Below, one piece after another: positions 12,650-24,300 of a DNA stretch of 64,000 nucleotides (positions are counted from its first letter, which is position 1; the number at the start of each line of letters is the position of its first letter). Origin of the DNA: Epiperipatus broadwayi (taxonomy: Eukaryota > Onychophora > Udeonychophora > Euonychophora > Peripatidae); contig JAQFVV010000285.1 in NCBI GenBank assembly GCA_028023455.1, forward strand, positions 995,501 through 1,059,500. The letters run 5' to 3'. Below the pieces are notes generated by a model. The model was not told the origin of the DNA and made no database searches. It saw nothing but the letters and a program-made list of their open reading frames with translations. The position numbers and the translations under genes were made by a program.

Positions 12650-14600
12650 TAGAAAAAAATCAGCTATTCTTAAATAAAAACCAATTTAAACTTTTTTTTA
12701 AAGGTGATAAAACAATAAAACATATACTCACCTTTTAACTTGATATACTTTTAAACCAATCCTGTTCCCTAAACTAGGGTAATAGGAATCATAACTGGGA
12801 GCCAGAAACAGAGTAATCTGGAGTCCTTGGCTTTCTCTAGTGGGACAACAATGAGAACTAGTTAAAGCACAAATATGAATTATCTACACTTAGTATCTTT
12901 CATTAAGATGAATGCCAAGTCTTCTCATTCTTTTTGATACACTAATAATCTCCACGATGTTCCTCTCACACTTTCTTTTTATAATGAATCCTATTCCAAT
13001 AATTTTGTCCACAATCTACTTCTTTCACTTTTTTCCCACTTGTGCTTCCAATATTTGTCATTTGTAGTAGATAGACTACTTATTAAACCAATTGATTATT
13101 TACTCTTTTTTATAACTTCAGGAAGTCCAATAATATCTCATTTAATATTAGACAGTTCTTCCCATTTTGATATCTTATTTTATATATACCAGTTATACTA
13201 ATTCATAACTTTTTATTAATAAATAAGTAACTCAACTTGCAATTAGAGTATTTCTAACTATTTGTAATTATGTTCCATAATATAAGTGTTTGTGGAAAGT
13301 GTATAGTAAATATACTTTGGTGTGCTGTATGGTCAAATAAATAATATCCTCATTTAATTGTGGTATAATATTTATTGAACCATTTATACATGTCAATGTT
13401 TTATGCAAAAAATTAATAAATTTTTTTCATTCACTCCAATTTATGATACAGACATCTAAAAAAAAAAAAAAACTTCACTGCTTTTATAAGTGAAATTTAC
13501 ATCAGCAGAAATGCCTATACAGTTTTCATAAAATAGTGTATAAATCAATTTACAAAGACAGATTTAATTGTTATTTGTTTTAACAACCTTGTGGACAAAC
13601 ATCAACTATCTTATGTATAAGATAAAATAAATAGCACCAAATAATATGAAAACTAATTGAAGACCTAATCAAATTTAAGTGCATCATGATATTTACTGAT
13701 ATCGAATGTTAATATTTTTAATGCAATGAATAAAGTTGAAGACTTATTTATTTTCAATTTATTATACAAACATCTAAATAAACGCTATAAGGAGAGAGTA
13801 GAAAATTTATATCAAAGAACATATCCATGTAGTCTAACTCAAATTGGTTTTTAATTTAATTTACATAAATAATTTGAAATTGCTATCTACTTTTTGCTGT
13901 TTGTTTACAGAGTTATTATAATGAATAGCAATTAATTCTGTAATTGTAGATTGAATTATCAGCTAATATGAGCAGCATGGGTAGATATTTCATTTGATTT
14001 AAGGATTTGTTCAGAAGACTATGTATAATAACTTAATATGACTAAAAAAAAAATTATACTTTTTTGTGTCATAACTTTGTCGTGGGAGAATGTTGCATTA
14101 AATATGACACTGCATTTAATTATGAGTTGACTCAGTGTATTTTATATTATTTAGTATGGATTAACTTACCCAAGGTTGTTATGCAGATAAGAGGTCCCTT
14201 TGTGCAGCTTAAATTCCAGTACCACCCCAATCCATGAAATAAAATATGTAAAATAAAAGAAAATAAATTACACAATTAAAAAAATAAAATTAATTACACT
14301 TCTATTTTTATTTATATATAAACTCCCATTGATTTGGCAGTCACAAAATAACACCCAGAACATTTGTCTCCACTGTGACCAGATTCCTTATTAACTACAA
14401 GACTAATAGAATTTTCAATTATTTTTTATGTAATATACATATATAATCTTATATAAGTAATTCTAATTCAATGTTACCTATCTTTGCAATCTATGCAGCC
14501 TGTTTGACTTATTAAAACAATAATAAGGTTGGAATGACCTATAGAGATTATATATAGTTCTTAATCTACAGACATGGACCAATTTTTTGTGATACAGTGT
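12650..14600. other. AT-rich tract, no gene seen
   Basis: About 2 kb without a supported gene. It holds a poly-A run at 13458-13471 and scattered short repeats. Confidence 0.4.
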
Positions 14601-14639
14601 CCAATGGCGTCTTCCATTGTCTCAAATCTGAAGACTGTA

Positions 14640-15010
14640 CAATGTTTATATTTATAATAAACATCTAGAAACTGAAGATTGGCTCATAAATTACCATGTC
14701 AGTTTAGACATAAGATGGTCCTCTTATTTTCTTAAAGACTTTATCTTGTGGCTGGAATGATAGTATCCTTACAGTTTTATCATCTTAAAAACATCACATG
14801 ATCACCATCTCTTATACTAGCACATAATTGATTACTCTGGTTGGCGCAGGGTGGCACTACTGTATGGAGAGTTTTGCCTTGTTTTATCATCTTATTAAAA
14901 ATGGCATTGGTGTGGAGGATTATTTATATTTTCTATAATCACAATTTAAATGCTGCACCTGTAAAATTTATAGAGTGTTAAATAAACTTTATTATGCATA
15001 ACTTAACAAG
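14640..15010 (+). repeat. Dispersed repeat shared with 53.9-54.1 kb
   Basis: The segment TTACAGTTTTATCATCTT and its surroundings match the repeat at 53.88-54.08 kb: TCTTATTTTCTTAAAGACTT upstream and a GTGAAGG/GTGGAGG block downstream. Here it is split by a family A insertion at 14788-14880. The nature of the host repeat is unknown. Confidence 0.5.
14788..14880 (+). mobile_element. Family A fragment inserted with 14-bp TSD
   Basis: A 93-bp insertion carrying only the outer end of family A: the start resembling ACATCACATGATCACC joined to the GGCACTACTGTATGGAG end. It lacks the hammerhead. It is bounded by the perfect duplication GTTTTATCATCTTA at 14774-14787 and 14881-14894, which matches the TSD size of the larger family A elements at 20.9, 59.8 and 60.8 kb. 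The two joined outer ends suggest an internally deleted inverted dimer. Confidence 0.8.
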
Positions 15011-15027
15011 ATTTTATTCTTTCCTTA

Positions 15028-15370
15028 CTTGTATATAACTCAATAAATAGTGATATGTCAGAAACACTATAAATTTATTATTCTTTAAAATTTATTATTC
15101 TTTAAATTTTACAGCTTAACACTGTTTTCAACCAGGATAATCATATTCATAAAATTAATATGGATGATTGAATTATCATGAAAATGGTATATTTAAATTT
15201 ATAAACTTATTTAACTTATAAGTTCTATTTTCTATACAATCATATTAATTATAAGAATATGACAGACTTAGATAAAAGCAGTACTAAGCTGTAAATTTTA
15301 AAGAATAATAAATTTATAATCTTTCCAGAATTTTATAACCATCACTATTTATTGAGTTTATTGAGCATAC
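15028..15370. repeat. Foldback / MITE-like inverted repeat
   Basis: The left arm (about 15038-15130, beginning CTCAATAAATAGTGATA) is matched in inverse orientation by the right arm (about 15275-15365, ending TATCACTATTTATTGAG-like). The inner parts, TAAATTTATTATTCTTTAAA and CAGCTTAxxACTG, also pair. About 140 bp lie between the arms. No coding capacity. Confidence 0.65.
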
Positions 15371-17306
15371 AAAACAATTACTCTGCAAACAAATAAAATA
15401 AATAATGAAACAAGTTACATTATATCATTAAAATAGAAATTTCTACAGGATGATAGAAACTAATTAAAATATTTTTTCACATATTAATAACATAAAAAAA
15501 TTAAATATGTATAAAATAAAGGTTATTAAATATAATTTAAAATATATATAAAAATCCACTGTATTGGAACAGATATCAAGTTGCAGGTAGTTACTAAAAT
15601 ATGAATAGGAGACAGAGCCTGATCTCTAGTTTTAAATTTTAACAAATTATAGACGAAAAGAAATTTTAGTTTTGAATAATATTAGTTAAAAATTAAATGG
15701 CATCTCAAAGGTTAAATATGATGAATACTGTTAATTGTATATTAAGTAACAGTCCTCTGAATATTGTACATAATGATTCCTATCATGAAAGATTAGTTTC
15801 TAGGAATAGCTGGTATATTTTGACATTATGTACATAAGGCAGTGTATTCAAAAATAAAATGTTCAAGTGTTTTTTCAAAAGGACATTTTATCACTATTTA
15901 TAGATGACATGTTTTCTTCTAGAAATGTTTTGGTCAGTAAAGCTTTGAGGTTGATTTTTTTGTAGGAAATCCGGATATTTACATTACATATGTAAAAGAT
16001 TTTTTGCATAACAGCTTTATTAAAAATCATAAGAAAAAAATAGAAAACTTCCTTAGGGTTGGTGGTAACTGTTAAATTATACACCTCCCATGGTCTGATT
16101 TCTTTTTAGAATAGTGTGAGAATACAGCATGTGTATGTGAATATGAAAGTTAATAAAGCAATTATGAATTTATCCCCATTTAAGATGCGATGTGTCTATT
16201 GGAGTTACAGGAATATATAATTTTATATTAGGAAAGGTGATAATGAGCTTGGTTATATATTGTTTGCTCTCTGACAGTAAAACATAGAAAGACAAATTAA
16301 GGATAGTCCGTTCAATTTTTATTCTTTCTACATTTTTTCACACTTATAGCAACTGTTTTTTGACTCAAATAAGTCAGGTATACAGTAAGTTCACCCTTTT
16401 TTTAAAAAAAAGGTAGTGAAGTTGATAATTGGAGGCTAGGTAATTTATTTTGGGGGATATCAGTATGAATATAAAAGATATTTTATTGTATAATGGCGTA
16501 AGTTTTTGAGAGTGAATTTATGATATTTTCAATTAAAGCCAAAATTGTATTTTGTACTGCTAGCCTTAACGAATTAAAGGAAAGATAAATTGGAAAGCCT
16601 AAATATTTATATAAAAGAACACTGTAATTAGAATATATCTGTTTGTTGTTAAGAATGCATTATAGCTGATGATTTCCTATTAAAAGTTAAAGAGAAAGTT
16701 TAAGAGTAATTAATGTTCTAGCACAGAAAAGTATTTGAAAAAGTATTTGGAAGGCAGATTACTAAGTCATCCATATATGAAGTATTTGGAAGGCAGATTA
16801 CTAAGTCATCCATATATGAAATATAGATTATTGTTTGTTTACAAGGGATATACATATACCAAGAACTTTGTTTTCCATTTCAAGTAGAGACAAGTCTATT
16901 TTTTAATTCCTTACATATTGGATTGTCTCCATTATCTTTTTTGGAGTACAATAGTTTTAACTTATGGCAGGATAACTTGGTAACCTTCAACCTGATTGTC
17001 AATTAGTTTTTTAAAAGTAGTTTTCATTTATCTCAAAAAAATTCATTAGTCTTATTAGTTTAATTCAGAATCTCTTATGCATAATTTTTTCACATTTTCT
17101 ATTAACAATTATATTCATTCAATAAGAACATATGTATAATAATAGGAGTTAGGCTGATTTTAAAACCTTAGCGATTTTTTGTAAATTTTAAATTATTATA
17201 TTAAATAATAGAAAAAAAGTAAGAAATAACTGCTTAATCCTCAAATGCATTAGATTACACCTTTGAATCATAATCTTTACTGAATTCAGAAACTGATCTG
17301 GAGATG
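15371..17306. other. AT-rich tract, no gene seen
   Basis: No gene is supported. It contains the perfect tandem duplication listed separately. Confidence 0.4.
16741..16818. repeat. Perfect 39-bp tandem duplication
   Basis: Two identical adjacent 39-bp units (16741-16779 and 16780-16818), each beginning AAGTATTTGGAAGGCAG. The lack of divergence implies a recent slippage or duplication event, or an assembly artefact. Confidence 0.9.
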
Positions 17307-17314
17307 GATTATTT

Positions 17315-19925
17315 CAAGTATGGGCAACCACAGATCCAAGGGCTGCATCCAGCCTGTGACAATGGCAAATATGACCCACTGCATAAATGCATAAATAGTG
17401 AAAATCCATACTCAACAAATAATTAGGAAACTAGAAAGCTACAGACTTTGTATAGTTAACAGCATTAGAGAAAGAGGCAATGCCCTTATTACTGTCTGCA
17501 CAAAAAGTTTAATGACAACCTAAGTAGCAAAATTACATTATGATGAGATTGCAACAAACACTTGTATTTGTACTATACAGACATGGCAGGCATAAAATAA
17601 TGTTGATTTTACACCACTACAATACTATGCACTTCAAGTAGAAAATGCATGCATTTACTTATTTGTTGAATCATAGACCACAAATTATTAGTATGTGGTA
17701 TTGTGACATGCAGTTAACCAGGTGACGCTACGCATAAATGGAAGAGTATTATTTCCTAAGTATTATTTTAGCATCGATCTAACAACGAAATTTCTTTGTG
17801 CTTTATCGACTTTTTGTTGAAAAAAATAATATTGTTGCATACCTTTTCTATTATTAGAATTTTTAATTTAATATAATTTATAGCCCATATAATAAGCCAC
17901 TTAAAGAAAAGAAAATTTGATATCGAATGTTGCATTTTTAATGATAATTTGACTTTTAAATATTTTATTGCAAATATAGACAATAAAGCTGGTTGTCTGA
18001 TTTGTTAAAAACTGCTTCAATTTTAAAAGAATATAATTTAAAAAAGCATTTTTCAACAAAGCATTTCGACAAATTTAATTAAACCATTTTCACCAGAACA
18101 AATGAAAATTGAAACAAAAGAAAAATAAAATATCGTTTGTGTAAACAATAAAATACTTTGAAAAATCTGTCCAATACTCCTTTGACAAAAGCGAATTACT
18201 TTGTTGCACATAAGAATGCAAACCAATGCAAATCATTTTCTGATAGAGGATTTGTAAAGGAATGCTTAATAGTTATTGCTGAGTTATTATGTAATGATAA
18301 AAAATTGCATTTAGTCTCTCACGAAGAACTCTTATGAGGGCATTGATAATATGTCAATCAATTTATGTGATCAAATTAAAGTTAAAATTGGAAGATTGTA
18401 CTTACTATGTATTGGCTTTAGACAAGTCATGTGACATAACAGAATCAAGTAAACCGAGTCAACGTTTAATCTTTAATCTTTATTCAAGGTAAAAACAATA
18501 AATTTGAAATTATGGAAGAATTATTTTCTGTATGTTTTATGAAAGATGCAGCTACTGGTAAAAAATTTTTTATAGCACTTCAAGAAGCTTTGTAAAAGCA
18601 TAATATAAAGTGGAACAAAATTGTCAACATCAGAACTAATGGGTATTCTACCATGACAGAAACAGCACTGGATTATTAAAAAGAATAAGGATGGAGTAAA
18701 ACATATTCCAGGAAAAGAAATAATTTTCTTGCATTGTATAATTCATTAAGAAATCCTTTGCAAAAGAATTCTAAAACTGAAGGTTGTTATATTGGTTGTA
18801 ATGAAAGTACTTAATTTTATTCCATTTTTGAAAGAAATCGAATGTGTCTTTACTGATATTCCGTACCTTATGAACATAATATGTAAAATTTGTGTTGAAA
18901 CGATTTCTTACTTGATTTATTGAATGAAATTGTTAATTTCTCAAATGTTAAAGACAAGCTTAACAAATTTTGTGAATTAAAAGAAGAACAATGCCTGAAG
19001 TCTTTTTCTTCCTCGTTGATATATTAGTCTATCAAAACAATACAAGGGAAAGGGATTATTATTTATGATATGTATACAAATGTCACAATATTTATAACAA
19101 AATTAAAGTTATTTTCACAATAATTTCAAAAGGAACAGTTAACTCACTTTCCAATCTTGCAAAAAAACGTAAATTGTACCGACTTTAAGAAATATGAGGC
19201 AGTAATAAGTGACTTATTTAATAAATTTATTATAAAATTTGAAGATTTTCACAAATTTCTAAAGAGCTCTATTTAGTAAGCCAACCATTAATTGTAATGC
19301 CAATGATGCACCACCTTGGATCCAGTTGAAATGGATAAGTTTGTAATCAAATGTGATTTTAAGGAACCCAATTTGCTGAAAGGACAATAACTGACTTTTA
19401 TGCCTCTTTAAATCCAGAAATGTTTAAAAATATTCTGGGTGCAGCACAAAAGTATTTGACATTCTTTGGATCGACATATCTATGTAAAATTACATTTTCT
19501 TTAATGGAAAATACAAAGTGTAAAATCAGATCATGAATAATAGATAAAAATTGAAAAGCCATTCTACGAATAGCTGTTTGTGAATTGAATTCCAATTTCG
19601 ATGCTATCTTAAATTATGACCGTTACAAATTTAATTCCTAACATTAAAGTTTTTGTAATGATAAGTTTTCGGATTTTATTTTATTATCATGACAATAAAA
19701 ATATTAGTGACAAGTTTTAGTTTTTATCTATAATCAATTCCTATTTAGGTCATTAAATTTTATATTTACAATTTTTTAAAATATGTTAATAATTTTTTAA
19801 TTCAAGTAATTTAACATTTTTTAGGTTCTGAATTTTTTGTTCAATTGTTTAATCTACTCTGGCCGCAACTTGATAAGAAAATTTTATTTGGGCCCCCCAC
19901 TGATGGAAAAGGCTGACAACCCCTG
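17315..19925 (+). mobile_element. Decayed hAT transposon with TIRs and 8-bp TSD
   Basis: About 2.6 kb. The left terminus CAAGTATGGGCAACC and right terminus GGTTGTCAGCC...CAGGGG (reverse strand) resemble the CAGGGGTxGxCAACC ends of hAT elements. The subterminal region at 17340-17360 resembles the GGGCCGCATCCGGCC block common in this group. The flanks GATTATTT (17307-17314) and GGTTATTT (19926-19933) form an 8-bp target duplication with one mismatch, as expected for hAT. The element encloses a broken transposase gene. Confidence 0.85.
17990..19645 (+). pseudogene. hAT transposase remnant (ZBED5/GTF2IRD2-like group)
   Basis: Plus-strand coding remnant with many stops and frameshifts. In order: a BED/zinc-finger-like segment KEYNLKKHFSTKH (about 18020-18070); a block around DKSCDITESS corresponding to the LDESTDI region of the RNase H-like fold (about 18420-18450); FMKDATTGKNLFIALQEAL (about 18537-18592) and IKWNKIVNIRTNGYSTMT; CIVYFI corresponding to the HCIIH motif; and near the end FFGSTYLCKITFSLMENTKCKIRS (with frameshift) and AILRIAVCELNSNFDAIL (about 19560-19605). 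The last two are the C-terminal dimerisation region. The match to the family related to ZBED5 and GTF2IRD2 C-terminal domains is by memory of motifs. The gene is clearly inactive. Confidence 0.8.
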
Positions 19926-19933
19926 GGTTATTT

Positions 19934-20843
19934 GACAGTAAAATATTATTGGAGTTCCATTAACTATTCAAGCGTAGAACGTCATAATAAATAATGTGAA
20001 AATATATGATCTTGGTTAAATAAAATTATTTAATTTTAAAAATAATATTTAAAATATAAGATATAATATTACTTGTGCATTTAATTTTAAAGTATTTTTA
20101 AATTCAACAGGAATTTTTAAATATTAGTCTTAATAGTGTTTTAAAATTATTTCTCTATAAAGTATAAACTTACGTAATTGTTTTAATTTTTATAATATGA
20201 TTAATTTATATATATATATATAGCAAGCAATTCAGGATTAATAATAGAATGATAAACATTCCAGTGTTAGAGTGAGTATTACAAAATATCTCCACCTGTG
20301 ACCATCTACCTGCAAATGTTCATCAATGCTAAATAAAATACCACTCAGAAAAATGCTGAACTTTGGAGTCATACACTATTTTAAAACAGCCAAAATGATC
20401 AATCAATAGTTGACTGACCAGCTTGGTTATGGCACCACTATCTGATCTAATTTCTACACAAAATCTTAGAGGTGCAAATAACATATGATTCACTTTTAGT
20501 TTGCAATGTAGTTTTAAAACTATCAGGTATTTCAGTGATGTAATTAAAACTTGAAAAAATTGTCGTTTCACTATCAAATAAATATAAAATTCATTAACAA
20601 TAATTATTTACATTCTTTCTACAAATTCATAGAAACCCGTCCTGTATAAGCCAATGTTTGATGAAAAATGAACTAATCTTTTGCAGGACAGTTTCTGTCA
20701 ATTAAATCTAATGGCATCTGCTGCTTGGAAGATCATAACACTGAAATTCTCCACCAAACTTTAATATCAAATTAAGCATTATGAGTGTATTTAAATAAAA
20801 ATTAAATTGCTGTGTTAGATATGATTTCAACTGATCTTCTAAA
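19934..20843. other. AT-rich tract, no gene seen
   Basis: No supported gene; short open frames only. A (TA)n tract lies at 20209-20221. Confidence 0.4.
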
Positions 20844-20974
20844 TAGATTATAATGTTATTAAACAAGGCAAAACTCTCCATACAGTAGCGCCACCCTGTG
20901 CCAAACAGAATAATCAATGGATGCCAGAAGGCTGGTGCATAAAATCCTTACCTAGTGCCTACTCATCCAATACC

Positions 20975-21013
20975 CCCAGACTAGTTTCTGGCTTGTGGCC
21001 TTCGTCATTGAAG
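20975..21013 (-). ncRNA. Hammerhead motif, broken (family A, left arm)
   Basis: Minus strand. The first box reads ATGACGA where CTGATGA is expected, and the stem I strand has changed (TCTTCA). Stem II, GAAAC and the GTC triplet remain. Expected to be inactive. Confidence 0.65.
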
Positions 21014-21099
21014 AGCCTTGGATCTGAGAGCTCTGCACCTAGATCTTAGGATCTAATGCAACCCTCCAGCAGCCACCTTTTAACTCTCAGATCCAAGAC

Positions 21100-21141
21100 T
21101 CCTCACTGATGAAGGCCACAAGCCAGAAACCAGTCTGGGGA
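21100..21141 (+). ncRNA. Type I hammerhead ribozyme candidate, intact (family A)
   Basis: Stem I strand TCCTCA (21100-21105), conserved box CTGATGA (21106-21112), stem II segment 21113-21125 with GGC pairing GCC after an A-A contact, GAAAC (21126-21130), a two-base stem III turn, and the GTC triplet (21133-21135). The other stem I strand TGGGGA (21136-21141) pairs over six positions with one G-T. This is the strand order of a type I hammerhead with a very short stem III. Cleavage would fall after 21135. Folding was judged by eye. Confidence 0.75.
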
Positions 21142-21320
21142 TATTAGATGAGGAGGCACTAAATAGGGATTATATGCACAAGCCTTCTGGCATCCATTGA
21201 TTACTCTAGTTAGCACAGGGTGGCACTACTGTGTGGAGAGTTTTGCTTTGCTTAATGACAATTATGTGCTAGTATAAGAGATGGTGATCATGTGATGTTT
21301 TATGGTTTAGATTATAATGT

Positions 21321-24300
21321 CTGATTAGATTGACAGAAACTTAAAAAATTTAAATAGGAAGGTAATTTTTTACCATATGTTGTCATATATATAAAGTCAT
21401 AATTTAGGTATCAATTTCATTAGAGGTCATAAATTGATTGTTATCTCCAAATATATATACATAACCCATCCAATTTTATATTTTATGAGCACTTAATAAA
21501 ATATAATATATCATAAACAATTTCCCAATGTAAAAATTTTCAGACCTATCTGTTTTTCTACATATGTATTTCAAAAAATCTGTTTTTATCAGGTGATCTG
21601 GAGACTTGAAGTATCTCTATTCCGACAACCGAATTTATTATCCAATTTATATATAAATATTATAAATGTGGTTTGTTTAATTCTAATACTAGGATTTATT
21701 TACAGTAAACTGTACCTACATGGTCTCTAAGAATTACATTGATGCTTAACCTGCAGAACATAAGTTACAGTCAACTTAATTAGCAATATAACACAGAATA
21801 GAAGAATAAATATCACACTGTGAAAAATATATTTGTTGTAATTTACTGTTGTGCCTAAACATATATATATATATGAAACCAATCAAGTTTCATATTATAC
21901 AGTCTCTCAAAGAAGTTTCATTATATATAAATCACCTTTCAGTATAAACATTTCCAGATCAACTTTTATCAACATTCTCTAATATATATATATATTGTGC
22001 CCTTTTGTATGGGTCACCATTTAAGTTTTGTGCTAATCTAGTAGAAAATTTTAAATTTAAGAGGTATTTTAAATGTGTGATGTTGACTTTGCTTGTGGTA
22101 ATGTTACCATAAGTTTAATTAAAGCAATATATGAGTATTTGATATGTGAATTGTGTTGGTATTGAGAAGATATTTAAAATGATGATGATTATGATGTAAT
22201 ACTGCATTAATAAATTTAATAACAAATGTTTAAAGATAAAGTATTTAAAAGACAAGTTAAAATTAAACAAAGATATTTTTTAATTTAAAATATATGCTAA
22301 AAGTGAATAAAAATATTTTAAATTATAAGTACTTAAATTGAGATTAATATTTGATTTTAATCATATCAAATAATTATTTTAAAATCTGATATAATATCTT
22401 ATTTATTTTAAAAATAAATATTTATTTTAAAAAGCAATTGTTAAGTTTATTTTTAGGCAAGCGTTCTTGTGTTATAAAGAACAGATGTTATACACACACG
22501 CGTGGAAGTTGTCTAATAAAGTTGCATAATTATTTTAAAAAAATCATGTTATAAATTTATAAATAATACGTGAGTTATCACGAGATAAAAATAAAGATAT
22601 TAATGTAAAATATTAAATCTGATTTTTAAAAATATTACTTTAAAAATATAACGTATTTAAAAAGATTTAGTTTATTTTAAATGATCTTATAAAAGTTAAG
22701 ATTTAAATCAAGTGAGAAAGAATATTTCAAAAGAATGTTTAATAGATTTAAATAAACGATAAATATTGTTTTGAAAGAATTTGATAAAATATTAAATATT
22801 AAATAAGTCATTATTTTATTTTTAATAGTGAGTTGATAAATATTAAAATAAGCAAAGTTTGATTGTTTAAACGTACCAATCAGATAAGGAGTTTCTGGCA
22901 GTATATAAGCTGGATTCAATTGTTGAGGGGGGCTCTCTACAATAAAACTTCTAAGTCGTTTGTGCTATTGAGAAAATAGCTAAGTAAATTTATAAACGCT
23001 CTTAAAATCAGTTGTAAAATCATAAGAGTGTTATTGTATATAATTTTATAATTTTTAAATGATAAGTATGCAGTAGTAACTTAATAATTCCCTATTCGTC
23101 TTCTCAATATCGAAACTCAATTTACGTACAAATAATCAATGGAAACATCACGTATCGGAGAAATATATCAGAAACTTTATGCTAGAAAAGTAACAGACGC
23201 TGGATTAGTACAGAAAACTATAAGATGGAGAAAAGTAGTATTTTGGACTATAAATAGTTTTAAAATTAAATTATTATTGTCTGTTATTAATAGATATTTT
23301 AAAGAAATAAAAATACTTCTGTAAAAAAAAGTATTTTTGACAAATTATAGAATTAAAGAATATCTTAAGTAAAAAAATGTAAGAAATAGTAGTAAGTTTT
23401 ATAAATACTTGCCTTGTTAAGTCTTTGTGCTTAAAAGATTAAATATTGACGATTTGAAAAGGCAAATAGATTATAAAGATGATTATTTAAAATCGTAATA
23501 TAATAAGAGTATTATATTGTAGTAATCTAAAACGCTGGACGTTATAGATGGAGAAATTAATTCTTACCTGAATATGTTAATTATAAATGCGCAAGTAATA
23601 CATGGATGTCCAAATCAAATCAAACTAAGCCAAGCATGCCAAATTGATTAAAAAATTCAATTTAAATAATTTATAAACTATAAATTAATTTAGAAATAAT
23701 AACTTTTAAACAATAATCTATGAAGAACTGGATCCAGAATTTATAAACTATTTTTTAATTTTATTTGTTTTCTTGTGGAACTTATTATTTTTTTTAAAAA
23801 TAAACGTTATCATTTTTTTATTATAAACTTTCAAGAAACACGTGATACAACGGAACAGGAAATAGTGTTTTATTAACTTTATACGTAGGATGTTTGTTAG
23901 AACTTTTATGGTAGAACAAAAGTCGTCGCTGGAATACGTAATATAATTTTATTTTATTTATTTAACATAAAATTTAAAGTATTATTAAACTATTAAAAAG
24001 TAGGTTAGGTACATTTATTAAATAGTAACTTAAAAATAATATAACAATTAATTACATAAATTTATTTTTATAATTAATATAACACGGAATATTCTAATGA
24101 ATGTTTATGAGTGAAAATGTGAATGATTTTTATTTTATGAAGCTGCAAATTCCGAAGAATGCTGGGTAGCAGATTGGACATTATTATTATTATGGTAAAA
24201 ATATTGTATAATGATTTTTAATGAATTTAATATGTTTTTCTTTAGATCAACTGAATATTATGTTGTTGTAGAATGAATGGATAAATATATTATGAGAACA

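Larger units (their letters stand above)
20857..21307. mobile_element. Family A inverted element with 13-bp TSD
   Basis: A 451-bp foldback. The left arm (20861-21036, minus orientation) and right arm (21081-21305, plus orientation) are inverted copies of one sequence around a spacer of about 45 bp. Each arm carries a hammerhead segment: mutated on the left, intact by eye on the right. The arms end in the family A termini. The perfect duplication TAGATTATAATGT at 20844-20856 and 21308-21320 defines the insertion. Confidence 0.85.
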
